Source: Aliivibrio finisterrensis (lineage in GTDB: Bacteria > Pseudomonadota > Gammaproteobacteria > Enterobacterales > Vibrionaceae). From it: 64,000 bases of DNA. The translations under genes were made by a program, and so were the position numbers. The notes below the pieces were generated by a model. That model saw nothing but the letters and a program-made list of their open reading frames with translations. It was not told the DNA's origin and did not search any database. This document shows positions 26,947 through 35,954 of this stretch, piece after piece. Location: assembly GCF_008933155.1 (NCBI RefSeq), contig NZ_WBVP01000005.1, forward strand, positions 1 to 64,000, given 5' to 3'. Numbering within the stretch: the first letter of the stretch is position 1; each line of letters begins with the position of its first letter.

Positions 26947-26973
26947 CGGTCGCAAGCTCCCTCAAGGTTTCAG
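26947..26973. repeat. Short dispersed repeat, copy 1
   Basis: CGGTCGCAAGCTCCCT followed by AAGGTTTCAG recurs at 62152-62179 behind ndk with a two-base difference. Both copies sit just after a gene's stop codon. Confidence 0.6.
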
Positions 26974-27026
26974 GTATAAGCGCTATTATTCCAATGCTCT
27001 CCCTGAATCCTTCAAGCGAAGCGGCC

Positions 27027-27461
27027 TTAAGCCTGCTCTATTAGTTCATTTATCGTTTCAATGATCGCCTTAAGCCCATTACCACGTGATGGGCTTAAAT
27101 GTTCAATTAACCCTAATTGAGAAAAATACCCATCCATATCAAAAGCCTTAATCTCTTCTGCGGTTTTATTATTAACCGCCGCCATTACTAATGCGATAAG
27201 CCCACGAACAATTCTGGCATCAGAATCAGCACAGAAGAAATAAACGCCATCAACGACTTTATGTTGTAACCATACTTTACTTTCACAACCAGAGATCGTT
27301 ACGTTCTCAAGTTGTAGCTCTTTAGGCATGTTAGGCAGCTTTTTACCTAATTGAATGACGTTACGGTAACGGTCTTCCCAACCTTTAGCGTTACTCATTA
27401 AATCAAGTACTGTTGAGTGAGTAATGTCAAAACCAAAAGGCGATGATGGGAAAGTGGACAT
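27027..27461 (-). CDS. csdE: Cysteine desulfuration protein CsdE (SufE family)
   Basis: A 144-aa SufE-fold sulfur acceptor. The catalytic Cys lies in the loop ISGCESKVWLQ (about residue 62), and the N-terminal part contains NAKGWEDRYRNVIQLGKKLP. It accepts persulfide sulfur from CsdA. It lies downstream of csdA on the same strand, separated by a 187-base gap filled by a MITE-like element, so cotranscription would have to pass through that element. Confidence 0.92.
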   Translation of the reverse strand: MSTFPSSPFGFDITHSTVLDLMSNAKGWEDRYRNVIQLGKKLPNMPKELQLENVTISGCESKVWLQHKVVDGVYFFCADSDARIVRGLIALVMAAVNNKTAEEIKAFDMDGYFSQLGLIEHLSPSRGNGLKAIIETINELIEQA

Positions 27462-27486
27462 AAATAAAATACCTTAAATTTGAGCT

Positions 27487-27652
27487 TATACCAATCCGGA
27501 TAAGTAGTTGAACAGATAATTGCGTAGGAAAAATTGATTAAAGCAAGGCATAAATTGCAGTAACTAGTAGCTCTAATTACAAAATTTATAACGCAGCTAT
27601 AATCGATTTTAACAAGCAAGAATGATCAAATATTTATGTGGATGGGTATTAT
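27487..27652. mobile_element. MITE-like element, copy 1
   Basis: About 166 bp with imperfect terminal inverted repeats (ATACCAATCCGGATAAGTAG at the left; reverse complement of TTATGTGGATGGGTAT at the right), framed by TA-rich ends. It is very similar to copies at 40608 and 42273 (core TCTAATTACAAAATTTATAA). No coding capacity. It sits exactly between csdA and csdE, and its right tip touches the csdA stop codon. Confidence 0.75.
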
Positions 27653-28866
27653 AGCATATCTGCGGCTTTATTTAGCGCGTCGATAAAACGTTGAACATCT
27701 TGTTTTGTATTATACAAGGCAAATGAAACGCGTACAGTACCCGTTAGCCCTAATGCATCTAACATAGGATGAGCGCAATGATTACCAGAGCGAACGGCAA
27801 TGCCTTGTTGATCAAGTAGAGTTGCTATGTCTTGGTGGTGGACGCCATCAATAACAAAAGAAAATAGACTCGCGTTATCTTGTAAACCGACAAAACGTAA
27901 GTCTTCAATATCTTTAATTCCTTCGATTGCCATGTGGCGTAATTCGCTAATATGAGCATTAAGATCATCATGGGTGAATTGCTTAACCCAGTTAATTGCT
28001 GTGGCAAAAGCAATCGCTCCGGCAACATTAGGTGTACCAGCTTCAAATTTCCCTGGAAGCTCTGCAAACGTAGTTTTTTCAAACGACACTTTCTCAACCA
28101 TTTTACCGCCCCCGTGCCACACAGGCATAGATTCCAGTAAATGCTGTTTGCCATAGAGAGCGCCAATGCCAGCAGGAGCAAATAATTTATGACCAGAGAA
28201 GACATAAAAATCGACATTCATTGCTTGCACATCAATATCATGATGAACAATTCCTTGAGCGCCATCAACAACAACAATCGCACCCACTAAATGTGCTGCT
28301 TTAATAATGTCATCAACGGGATTTAATGTACCCGTTACGTTAGTTACTTGAGCCACAGCAACAATTTTGGTGCGCTTGGTTACCAATGACTCAAATGCAT
28401 CCATATCTAATGTGCAATCTGGTTTCATGGGGATTTTTATGACTTTGGCACCGGTTTGCTCAGCAACGATTTGCCAAGGAACAATATTGGCGTGATGTTC
28501 TAATTCGCTAACTAAAATTTCATCATCAATTTGCAGCGTGCTGCGAGCGTAAGTTTGAGCAATTAAATTAATTGCTTCTGTTGCCCCTCGAGTCCAAATT
28601 ATTTCTTTACTGCTTTTTGCATTAATGAAGTGTTGAATGGTTTCTCTTGCTTGCTCAAATTGAAGCGTCGCTGAGGCGGTTAAACTATGACTGCCACGAT
28701 GCACATTAGCATTACTTTTTTGATAATAATCTTGGATTGCACTTAATACAGCTAATGGTTTTTGTGTGGTTGCCGCACTATCAAAATACGCAATAGGTTG
28801 CTCATTTATTTCTTGTAATAGAGCTGGGAATTGAGAGCGAACAAGTTCAACATTAAATGCAGTCAT
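27649..28866 (-). CDS. csdA: Cysteine desulfurase CsdA
   Basis: PLP enzyme that removes sulfur from cysteine as persulfide and passes it to CsdE. A 405-aa class V aminotransferase-fold protein: YFDSAATTQKPLAV, NVHRGSHSLT, SELEHHANIVPWQ, the PLP-lysine loop FSGHKLFAPAGIGALYG, and the Cys loop AVRSGNHCAHPMLDALG. Start taken at 28866 (MTAFNVELVRSQFPAL) by comparison with E. coli CsdA; the frame runs to 28893. SufS-like group II, distinct from IscS at 54905. The stop codon abuts the MITE-like element. Confidence 0.93.
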   Translation of the reverse strand: MTAFNVELVRSQFPALLQEINEQPIAYFDSAATTQKPLAVLSAIQDYYQKSNANVHRGSHSLTASATLQFEQARETIQHFINAKSSKEIIWTRGATEAINLIAQTYARSTLQIDDEILVSELEHHANIVPWQIVAEQTGAKVIKIPMKPDCTLDMDAFESLVTKRTKIVAVAQVTNVTGTLNPVDDIIKAAHLVGAIVVVDGAQGIVHHDIDVQAMNVDFYVFSGHKLFAPAGIGALYGKQHLLESMPVWHGGGKMVEKVSFEKTTFAELPGKFEAGTPNVAGAIAFATAINWVKQFTHDDLNAHISELRHMAIEGIKDIEDLRFVGLQDNASLFSFVIDGVHHQDIATLLDQQGIAVRSGNHCAHPMLDALGLTGTVRVSFALYNTKQDVQRFIDALNKAADML

Positions 28867-28940
28867 AAGGATTTTCTTCATTGGAGTTAGCAAACAGAAG
28901 AATGATGCGGATTTCTGCCTCGTAAGTCAAAATTACAGAC

Positions 28941-29115
28941 AAAAAAAAGCACCGTATTGAACGGTGCTAATATTTTCTTAACCAAAAGGTCAAAAATACA
29001 GGAAATAATTGGGTATTGTTTACAAATACTTTGGAACCAATACTCGGGCTCTAATCGTCGAGCCAATATGCAAACACAACATGCAGTTTAGAGGCATGAA
29101 AAAAATACTCAGGGA
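28941..29115 (-). ncRNA. gcvB: GcvB small regulatory RNA
   Basis: Divergent from gcvA, as in enterics. Read on the minus strand it contains ATGTTGTGTTTGCATATTGG, matching the conserved G/U-rich R1 seed of GcvB, and ends in a terminator: AGCACCGT-tcaat-ACGGTGCT (28948-28968) then eight T. A TATATT -10-like box at 29118-29123 places the 5' end near 29111-29115, giving about 170-175 nt. GcvB is an Hfq-dependent repressor of amino-acid and peptide transport mRNAs. The 5' end is approximate. Confidence 0.85.
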
Positions 29116-29235
29116 GGAATATATGTCTTTGCTCTAAACTACGGGGCTAATAGTAGGTTTTATCTGGTAGTTCGGCAATGGACAATTTATAATACGAGGC
29201 ATTAAAAAAACTAATGGTTAAGAATGTGAGTTTTT

Positions 29236-30144
29236 ATGTCTCGAAGATTACCACCTTTAAATTCTTTACGTGTGTTTGAAGCGGCAGCTAGACACTTAAG
29301 CTTTACTCGTGCAGCGGAAGAATTGTTTGTTACTCAAGCGGCAGTTAGCCACCAAATCAAAGCGTTAGAAGAATTTCTTGGCTTAAAGTTATTCCGCCGT
29401 CGTAATCGTTCTTTGCTTCTTACTGAAGAAGGTCAAAGTTACTTTCTAGATATTAAAGAAATATTTTCTTCGTTATCAGAAGCAACAGATAAAGTATTGG
29501 AAAGAAGTGCCAAAGGCGCATTAACCATTAGTTTGCCACCAAGTTTTGCTATTCAATGGTTAGTACCAAGATTATCGGATTTTAATAATCAAGAACCAGA
29601 TATTGATGTGCGCATTAAAGCGGTTGATATGGATGAGGGTTCATTAACAGAAGATGTTGATGTTGCTATCTATTATGGACGTGGAAATTGGCCGGGTCTT
29701 CGTGTGGAACTCTTGTATCAAGAGCAGCTTTTACCACTGTGTTCACCTCAAGTGCTACTGAACGAAAAGCCATTAGCGACCATTGATGATTTACGATTCC
29801 ATACATTATTACACGATACTTCTCGTAAAGACTGGAAGCTGTTTGTAAAGCAATTCGAATTAGCGGGCATGAATGTAAATCATGGGCCTATTTTTAGTCA
29901 TTCAACGATGGTGTTACAAGCTGCTGCACATGGTCAAGGTATTGCGTTAGGTAATAACGTACTGGCTCAACCTGAACTGGATGCAGGTCGCTTAGTCGCT
30001 CCATTTGAAGAAGTGCTAATCAGCAAAAATGCATTTTATTTAGTATGCAGTGAAAAGCAGGCAGATACAGGCCGAATTGCTACTTTTAGAGAGTGGATTT
30101 TAAGTAAAGCTCGTAGTGAGCAGGAAATTGTCGATGATGAATAG
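29236..30144 (+). CDS. gcvA: Glycine cleavage system regulator GcvA (LysR family)
   Basis: A 302-aa LysR regulator starting MSRRLPPLNSLRVFEAAARH, with HTH LSFTRAAEELFVTQAAVSHQ, almost the E. coli GcvA wording. It controls the gcvTHP glycine cleavage operon and activates gcvB, which lies divergently upstream here. The 3' end overlaps the next gene (ygdD) by a few codons, so gcvA, ygdD and rlmM form one compact operon. Confidence 0.92.
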   Translation: MSRRLPPLNSLRVFEAAARHLSFTRAAEELFVTQAAVSHQIKALEEFLGLKLFRRRNRSLLLTEEGQSYFLDIKEIFSSLSEATDKVLERSAKGALTISLPPSFAIQWLVPRLSDFNNQEPDIDVRIKAVDMDEGSLTEDVDVAIYYGRGNWPGLRVELLYQEQLLPLCSPQVLLNEKPLATIDDLRFHTLLHDTSRKDWKLFVKQFELAGMNVNHGPIFSHSTMVLQAAAHGQGIALGNNVLAQPELDAGRLVAPFEEVLISKNAFYLVCSEKQADTGRIATFREWILSKARSEQEIVDDE

Positions 30145-30523
30145 TCGTCAATGTTTACTTATTTCTAGTCTTAGTGGAGCGCTAGCCGTTGGCTTAGGCG
30201 CTTTTGGTGCTCATGGTTTAAAGTCAGTTTTATCACCTTATCTTCTTGATGTGTATGAAACTGCAGTGCAATATCAGATGTGGCATACCCTTGCGTTATT
30301 TGGATGTGGAATTTTGTTGAGAAATTCATTTTCAAAAGGGGTATCATACGCCGCCTTGCTATTTACCATTGGAATGCTATTTTTCAGTGGAAGTTTATAT
30401 GCGTTAGTATTCACTGGAATAAAATGGTTTGGTCCAATTACTCCATTAGGTGGATTCTGTTTTATTATCGGTTGGTTAACGCTGGCTGTTTCAACTTATC
30501 GTTTGACTGAGGTTTCAAAGTGA
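30134..30523 (+). CDS. ygdD: DUF423 inner membrane protein YgdD
   Basis: A 129-aa membrane protein with four hydrophobic helices and the family signature [10 protein letters not shown] near the N-terminus, then [10 protein letters not shown] and [15 protein letters not shown] 30134 (or 30137) is preferred over a GTG at 30116 because AGGAAA at 30122 is well placed. It overlaps the gcvA stop and shares GTGA with rlmM. Function unknown; the gcvA-ygdD-rlmM order is as in E. coli. Confidence 0.88.
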   Translation: MMNSRQCLLISSLSGALAVGLGAFGAHGLKSVLSPYLLDVYETAVQYQMWHTLALFGCGILLRNSFSKGVSYAALLFTIGMLFFSGSLYALVFTGIKWFGPITPLGGFCFIIGWLTLAVSTYRLTEVSK

Positions 30524-31611
30524 AACAAGTAATGTTCTATTGTCGCTCTGGTTTTGAAAAAGAGTGTGCAGGTGAGATCCAAGACAAAGCCACTCAACTA
30601 GAAGTGTTTGGTTTTCCTCGCCTCAAAAATAATACAGGCTATGTGCTATTTGAATGCTACCAGGAAGGCGATGCAGACCGTTTAATTCGTGAGATTAAAT
30701 TTAATGAGCTAATCTTTGCTCGTCAAATGTTTGCAGTTGCTACAGAAGTAAGCGATCTACCAAAAGATGATCGTATTTCTCCAATTCTTGAAGCTTTAGT
30801 TGATGTTGAAGGGATGCCTTGTTGTGGTGACATTCGTATTGAAACACCTGATACGAATGAAGCAAAAGAGCTATTGAAGTTCTGCCGTAAATTTACGGTT
30901 CCAATGCGCCAAGCTTTACGTGGTAAAGAGATGCTTACGGCACGAGATTCAAATCGAATCCCTGTATTGCATGTTTGCTTTATTGCACCTGGTCACTGTT
31001 ACATTGGTTACTCTTACACAAACAATAACTCTCAGTTCTTTATGGGTATTCCGCGCCTTAAGTTCCCTGCTGATGCGCCAAGCCGTTCTACACTGAAACT
31101 GGAAGAAGCGTTCCACGTATTTATTCCACGTGATGAGTGGGATACTCGTTTGGCTTCTGGTATGTGGGGCGTAGATTTAGGTGCGTGTCCAGGTGGTTGG
31201 ACTTACCAACTGGTTAAGCGTTCTATGTTTGTTCATGCGATTGATAACGGCATGATGGCTCAAAGCTTAATGGATACAGGCCAAGTGAAACACCATATGG
31301 TTGATGGTTTTAAATTTGAGCCACAAAGAAAGAACGTAACATGGCTAATTTGTGACATGGTTGAGAAACCAGCTCGTGTTGCGCACCTTATGGGTGAATG
31401 GCTAATTAAAGGTTGGGCGAAAGAAGCGCTATTTAACCTTAAATTACCAATGAAAGGTCGTTACGATGAGGTTCTTCAAGATATTGAAAACCTAAAAGAT
31501 TTCTTGAAGAAAAACGGTTTCCAATACAAGCTTCAAGCTAAGCATTTGTATCATGACCGTGAAGAAATCACTGTTCATATCCAAGCGATTTCAAATATTT
31601 CTCCACATTAA
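30520..31611 (+). CDS. rlmM: 23S rRNA (cytidine-2498-2'-O)-methyltransferase RlmM
   Basis: A 363-aa SAM-dependent methyltransferase of C2498 in 23S rRNA. The N-terminal THUMP-like part starts [18 protein letters not shown]. The Rossmann methyltransferase shows [35 protein letters not shown] and [13 protein letters not shown] (catalytic Lys regions of the K-D-K-type 2'-O-methylases). GTG start overlapping the ygdD stop. A strong terminator follows. Confidence 0.95.
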   Translation: MKQVMFYCRSGFEKECAGEIQDKATQLEVFGFPRLKNNTGYVLFECYQEGDADRLIREIKFNELIFARQMFAVATEVSDLPKDDRISPILEALVDVEGMPCCGDIRIETPDTNEAKELLKFCRKFTVPMRQALRGKEMLTARDSNRIPVLHVCFIAPGHCYIGYSYTNNNSQFFMGIPRLKFPADAPSRSTLKLEEAFHVFIPRDEWDTRLASGMWGVDLGACPGGWTYQLVKRSMFVHAIDNGMMAQSLMDTGQVKHHMVDGFKFEPQRKNVTWLICDMVEKPARVAHLMGEWLIKGWAKEALFNLKLPMKGRYDEVLQDIENLKDFLKKNGFQYKLQAKHLYHDREEITVHIQAISNISPH

Positions 31612-31657
31612 TATTTCGTTATACAAATATTGATGTAATCCAAATTATTGAAAAATA

Positions 31658-31698
31658 AAAAACGCCTGCTGATGTTGATAATCAGCGGGCGTTTTTAT
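31658..31698 (+). terminator. Terminator of gcvA-ygdD-rlmM
   Basis: AACGCCTGCTGAT pairs with ATCAGCGGGCGTT (one G-T type mismatch) and is followed by TTTATTT; A-rich upstream arm. Confidence 0.85.
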
Positions 31699-31841
31699 TT
31701 AAGATTAACTGAGTATATAGAAGTTAATATGCTTTTCCTCAAAAGAAGGATGGCTATATTTGGTGTTGATAGCTCAGCGATGACAAACAGCTTTTTTGTT
31801 CCAAAGCACATTAGCTTCTATAGATTGTGAGATCTATAATT

Positions 31842-31862
31842 CTAGTCTCTAGTCTCTAGTCC
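31842..31862. repeat. Short tandem repeat at the xni stop
   Basis: CTAGTCT, CTAGTCT, CTAGTCC: three tandem heptamers. The xni stop (TAG on the minus strand, 31849-31851) falls in the middle copy. Confidence 0.8.
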
Positions 31863-32628
31863 CTTTCTCATATCGTATATCTTGCAAATTAAACCCAAGC
31901 TCAATATCCGTTCTTAACCCCGCAACCTGACGACATAAAATAGCGGTTTCATAATGCTCATCAAATTTCTTACGGTATTTTTTAGGAAGATCTTCAGACT
32001 CGTTTGCGACCTCAATCGTTGGGAATTGAGTTAGAATTTCTAAGGCTGCTTTTGGACCGACTCCCGGAATACCTGTGATTTTACTGGAACTGATCCCAGC
32101 TAATCCCCAGTAATCAGCCAATTGTTCAGGCTTTAAACCAAACTCTTTTTCTACAAAAGGAGCATCCAACCAGCGATGTTGAAAATAATCTCGGATACGT
32201 AGCGTCGGGGAGAGTAACTGGCAGTAACCTTTATCGGTAGAAATGATCGTAACCTGTTCATTATGCGCAGCAACTTTATTGGCTAAAGTTGCAACCAAAT
32301 CATCCGCTTCATCACCATCAGATAACAGCGAATCAATCCCTAATTTCCACCAGGCTTCTTGAATTTCATCCATGCCTTTTTGCAATGCTTCAGGCATGGG
32401 TTTTCTATCTTCTTTATATTTAGGGAAGATCTCTGCACGCCAGCCTCGATCTTGGAGATGATGATCAAACACAGCAATGATATGAGTAGGCTCTGTTTCT
32501 TTTAAGATTCGGTTGATAGTACGGGTAGTGGTGGTAATAACCGCTTGAATATCATCTTGATTCGGTTGAGCGGAATGAACGCGACGAATGAGGTTTAATG
32601 CGTCAATAATAACCAGATGAATTGCCAT
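31849..32628 (-). CDS. xni: Flap endonuclease Xni (ExoIX)
   Basis: A 259-aa FEN-family 5' nuclease: MAIHLVIIDALNLIRRVH, AVFDHHLQDRGWR, the acidic metal motif DGDEADDLVATLA, STDKGYCQLL and the helix-hairpin-helix IPGVGPKAALEIL. It resembles the 5' nuclease domain of DNA polymerase I and binds flap DNA. The stop codon lies in a triplicated 7-base repeat, so the last residues may vary between strains. Confidence 0.93.
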   Translation of the reverse strand: MAIHLVIIDALNLIRRVHSAQPNQDDIQAVITTTTRTINRILKETEPTHIIAVFDHHLQDRGWRAEIFPKYKEDRKPMPEALQKGMDEIQEAWWKLGIDSLLSDGDEADDLVATLANKVAAHNEQVTIISTDKGYCQLLSPTLRIRDYFQHRWLDAPFVEKEFGLKPEQLADYWGLAGISSSKITGIPGVGPKAALEILTQFPTIEVANESEDLPKKYRKKFDEHYETAILCRQVAGLRTDIELGFNLQDIRYEKGTRD

Positions 32629-32646
32629 AACGTATTCATTCCTATC

Positions 32647-32684
32647 TATAAAAAAGAAAAAGCCTACGCAATGTGCATAGGCTT
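32647..32684 (-). terminator. Terminator of ppnN
   Basis: AAGCCTATGC.../...GCGTAGGCTT on the minus strand (7-bp core AAGCCTA/TAGGCTT), followed by TTTTCTTTTTT, 36 bases past the ppnN stop. Confidence 0.75.
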
Positions 32685-32720
32685 ATTATTGTACGTTAGG
32701 GAAGGTGAAATATTCCAGCC

Positions 32721-34079
32721 CTAATCAACAACGATTTCATAGCAAGGTTCATATTTAGAGCCGGGTAGCTTCATTCGGCCCTGTTTTACAAAATCTTGCA
32801 GTAGACGATCCATCTTTTTCATTAAGTCAGGATCACCGTGAAGTTTAAACACACCGTGCTTTTCTATTTCAGCAATACCTTCTGCTTTTACATTTCCAGA
32901 GACAATACCTGAGAACGCTTGGCGGAGATTTGCAGTAAGACTTTCAGTCGGTTGGTTTAGATGCAAATCAAGACCAGCCATTGCTTCATGAGTTGGTTCA
33001 AAAGGTAATTGGAATTCAGGCTCAATTTTTAGTGCCCAGTTGAAGCTGTAGGAATCATCCGTTGCTTTACGGTATTCTTTTACTTTCTTGATACCATGAT
33101 TAATGAAGACGGCAACTTTGGCAGGGTCACCAATAACAATATCATAAAAGTGGGTCGCTTCTTCACCTAAGGTATCGCGGATAAAGGTGTCAATAGAGCG
33201 GAAATAATCTTCACTCTCTTTTGGACCTGTAAGAACGATAGGCATCGGTTGCTGACGGTTTGCTGGGTTCATCATGATCCCTAAGATATAAAGCAACTCT
33301 TCAGCCGTTCCAGGGCCACCAGGAAAAATAACAATACCATGAGCCATACGCACAAACGCTTCTAAACGTTTTTCGATATCAGGCATGATAATAAGTTCAT
33401 TGACTATTGGGTTTGGCGGCTCAGCAGCAATAATTGAGGGTTCAGTCAAACCAACAAATCGGCTATCGTTATAGCGTTGCTTAGCATGACCAATCGCGGC
33501 GCCTTTCATTGGGCCTTCCATTGCTCCTGGGCCACAGCCAGTACAAATATTTAATTCTCGCAAACCAAGTTCATGGCCCACTTCGCGAGTATATTGGTAT
33601 TCGACAGGATTAATTGAATGCCCGCCCCAACATACCACTAAGTTAGGCTCAATACCTGTATGTAACGCTTTTGCATTACGTAAGATACTGAATACTAGGT
33701 TGGTTAGGTGAGTGGCTTTAGTGAGATTTAATCGATTGTGATCCGCAATTTGCATGTTCACATACACCATGTCGCGTAACACAGAAAACAGATGCTCTTG
33801 AATGCCTTTGATTATAGTCCCATCAACGAATGCGTGCTCTGGGGGGTTCTTTAACTCAAGTTTAATTCCGCGATCTCGACGTGTGACAGAGACATCAAAT
33901 GACTTATATTTGTCTAATAATTCTTTTGAGCTGTCAGTATGACTGCCTGAGTTTAATACCGCTAACGTACAGTTCCGATACATACGATAAAGTTCACTAG
34001 AAGCGGTTTTCTTTAACTGATCAACTTCTAATTGTGATAGCAAATCCATGCTACCTGCAGGACTAATATGAGTGATCAT
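32721..34079 (-). CDS. ppnN: Pyrimidine/purine nucleotide 5'-monophosphate nucleosidase PpnN
   Basis: A 452-aa LOG-family nucleosidase that splits nucleoside monophosphates to base and ribose 5-phosphate; in E. coli it is tuned by (p)ppGpp. The central Rossmann domain has [35 protein letters not shown], and the family signature [19 protein letters not shown]. Long N- and C-terminal extensions distinguish PpnN from small LOG proteins. Own promoter and terminator. Confidence 0.93.
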   Translation of the reverse strand: MITHISPAGSMDLLSQLEVDQLKKTASSELYRMYRNCTLAVLNSGSHTDSSKELLDKYKSFDVSVTRRDRGIKLELKNPPEHAFVDGTIIKGIQEHLFSVLRDMVYVNMQIADHNRLNLTKATHLTNLVFSILRNAKALHTGIEPNLVVCWGGHSINPVEYQYTREVGHELGLRELNICTGCGPGAMEGPMKGAAIGHAKQRYNDSRFVGLTEPSIIAAEPPNPIVNELIIMPDIEKRLEAFVRMAHGIVIFPGGPGTAEELLYILGIMMNPANRQQPMPIVLTGPKESEDYFRSIDTFIRDTLGEEATHFYDIVIGDPAKVAVFINHGIKKVKEYRKATDDSYSFNWALKIEPEFQLPFEPTHEAMAGLDLHLNQPTESLTANLRQAFSGIVSGNVKAEGIAEIEKHGVFKLHGDPDLMKKMDRLLQDFVKQGRMKLPGSKYEPCYEIVVD

Positions 34080-34215
34080 ATTGTGCCTCCCTAGCTATTT
34101 TTATTATTGTTTAGTGATTAAACTTACACAGCAATGGAAGGATTAGCGAGGAAAATAAAATAAAAATGAGAGGTTTTTGAAAGAATCACACCAAAAACAA
34201 CAAGAATTTGGCTAA

Positions 34216-35778
34216 TTACAAATAAATGAATTGCTCTTTTCCTTTTGATTTTTGCTTATAAAGAGCATCAATGGTTCGTTTAATCACTTTTTCAGGAATA
34301 TCGCTGTTGGTAAATTCAGAGGAGCATACTGACACCGTGACTTTAAGGTGGTCATTTTTAAATTTAAATGGCAATTTAGAAATGGCTAATTGAATTGTTT
34401 TAAGCTTCTTTTCTCGTTCTTCTTTAGTGGTTTCGGTAAATAAAATTAAGAATTCTTCACCGCTAAACCGAGCAACAAAATCGGTATCAGATACTTGATT
34501 TTCGATGGTTTTTGCAATAATAGTAAGTGCTTTATCGCCAGCTAAATGGCCAAAACGTTCATTGATACGTTTAAATTGATCAATATCGATCATCGCTAAA
34601 ACAAGAGAGTGCTGATGACGAACCCAACGTTTATATTCTAGATCTAAACGTTCATGCATTGCAGCACGGTTATATACCTTAGTTAGAGGGTCTCTAAATA
34701 CACGTTGCTGCTGTTCACTTAACTGGCGACGGTACTCAAGAGTTTCTTCATACAAATTATTGAGTTTTTTTGTTGAATATTCATGACGTTCAAGCAGTGC
34801 TGCTTCGCGCTCTTGCATTGCGCTATTTCGTTCTGCTAAGTCATTCATTTCATGAAGTAACATTGCCATCTTAGCTTTGTGTTCTTGTTCACTTTCTTTC
34901 TTATCTAATAGGTTTTCAGCTTGTTTAATTAGAAGTGAATACTCTTCATTAAGTAAAGTACGCTGCTCTAAGTAAGATTGGCCTTGGCTTTGATTTTGTT
35001 CGCTCGTTTTGATGATCTGTGCGACTTGAGTATTAATTTCACCAACGAATACTTGTGATGCTTTACGCTCGTTGTTTGTACCCTCAAGAACCAATTGCAG
35101 TGTTTGTAGTGCAAAATTAATCAGTGAGACGGCATCGGTACCGGTAAGAAGTTTACTGCGGATTTCTAATAATTTAGTACCAGACGTATTATTAAAATCC
35201 AGTTCAGAAATAAGATGTTGTAACTCATTACTTAATTGTTCTTGGGTATCACTATCAATCACTTCATTACTATTAATTTCAGAAGAGAGTTTCCCAACAG
35301 AAATAAATTTAATCGCTCGTTCATAAAGTTCAACTAATCGGACAATACGTTGAATATGCTTACTACCATCGTGAGAAGGGTACTGCAAAAGAGAGCGAAG
35401 ATCGCGTTTAAGCCCAGCAGGTAGTCCAACAACTCGCTGTAATGTTTCCCCACAGTAAGTTATATGGTCTTCCATTACTGAGTGCTCTTTTTGAACATTC
35501 ATCTTGTAGCGATTAATGAGTCTTTCAAATGTAGCTATTTGAATAGTTAAATCTGATGTATTTTCAACTTGTTCTATACGAGTTGCTAGATCAACGATTT
35601 CTTTATCTAGCTCACTGTCATGATGTTTGCAGGCAGCACAGAAACGTAAAATAATACGTTTTAGAAGCAGTATTTCGCGGCGTGATTTTAGCGTAGTATC
35701 ACGGTGTGATAGACGTGTTTGATTCAGCTGCTGTTTTAACTGATTTAATTCTGAGGCAACAATGGAAACTTCAATCAT
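34216..35778 (-). CDS. GGDEF-domain diguanylate cyclase with helical N-terminal region
   Basis: A 520-aa soluble protein. Residues 1-310 are largely helical and unrecognised, with a likely coiled coil from about 240 to 350 (QEHKAKMAMLLHEMNDLAER). The C-terminal GGDEF domain starts DPLTKVYNRAAMHERL, binds metal/GTP at MIDIDQFKRINERFGHLAGD, and has the active loop ARFSGEEFLILF, SGEEF in place of GGDEF. The inhibitory RxxD site is absent (SDTD instead). It is likely an active c-di-GMP synthase without product inhibition. Neighbour of a TPR protein with a degenerate GGDEF-like end. Confidence 0.85.
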   Translation of the reverse strand: MIEVSIVASELNQLKQQLNQTRLSHRDTTLKSRREILLLKRIILRFCAACKHHDSELDKEIVDLATRIEQVENTSDLTIQIATFERLINRYKMNVQKEHSVMEDHITYCGETLQRVVGLPAGLKRDLRSLLQYPSHDGSKHIQRIVRLVELYERAIKFISVGKLSSEINSNEVIDSDTQEQLSNELQHLISELDFNNTSGTKLLEIRSKLLTGTDAVSLINFALQTLQLVLEGTNNERKASQVFVGEINTQVAQIIKTSEQNQSQGQSYLEQRTLLNEEYSLLIKQAENLLDKKESEQEHKAKMAMLLHEMNDLAERNSAMQEREAALLERHEYSTKKLNNLYEETLEYRRQLSEQQQRVFRDPLTKVYNRAAMHERLDLEYKRWVRHQHSLVLAMIDIDQFKRINERFGHLAGDKALTIIAKTIENQVSDTDFVARFSGEEFLILFTETTKEEREKKLKTIQLAISKLPFKFKNDHLKVTVSVCSSEFTNSDIPEKVIKRTIDALYKQKSKGKEQFIYL

Positions 35779-35954
35779 AATAACCTAGGGGATAACTCAA
35801 TATTTATGTAATGTGTTAAAGTATTGATATTGTCAATAAAGTGATAATAACAAAAATATAATTAGCAAGCTAAAAAAAGTATAACATTTTCTTATATTTT
35901 AAACATTTACGTCTATTTATTGTTAAATCTGTGAGGTGTTATCCAGATTCATCT

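Noticed and set aside
27398-27619. Minus-strand ORF inside the MITE-like element
   Set aside because: It spans the non-coding element and the csdE start without ribosome site or recognisable protein.
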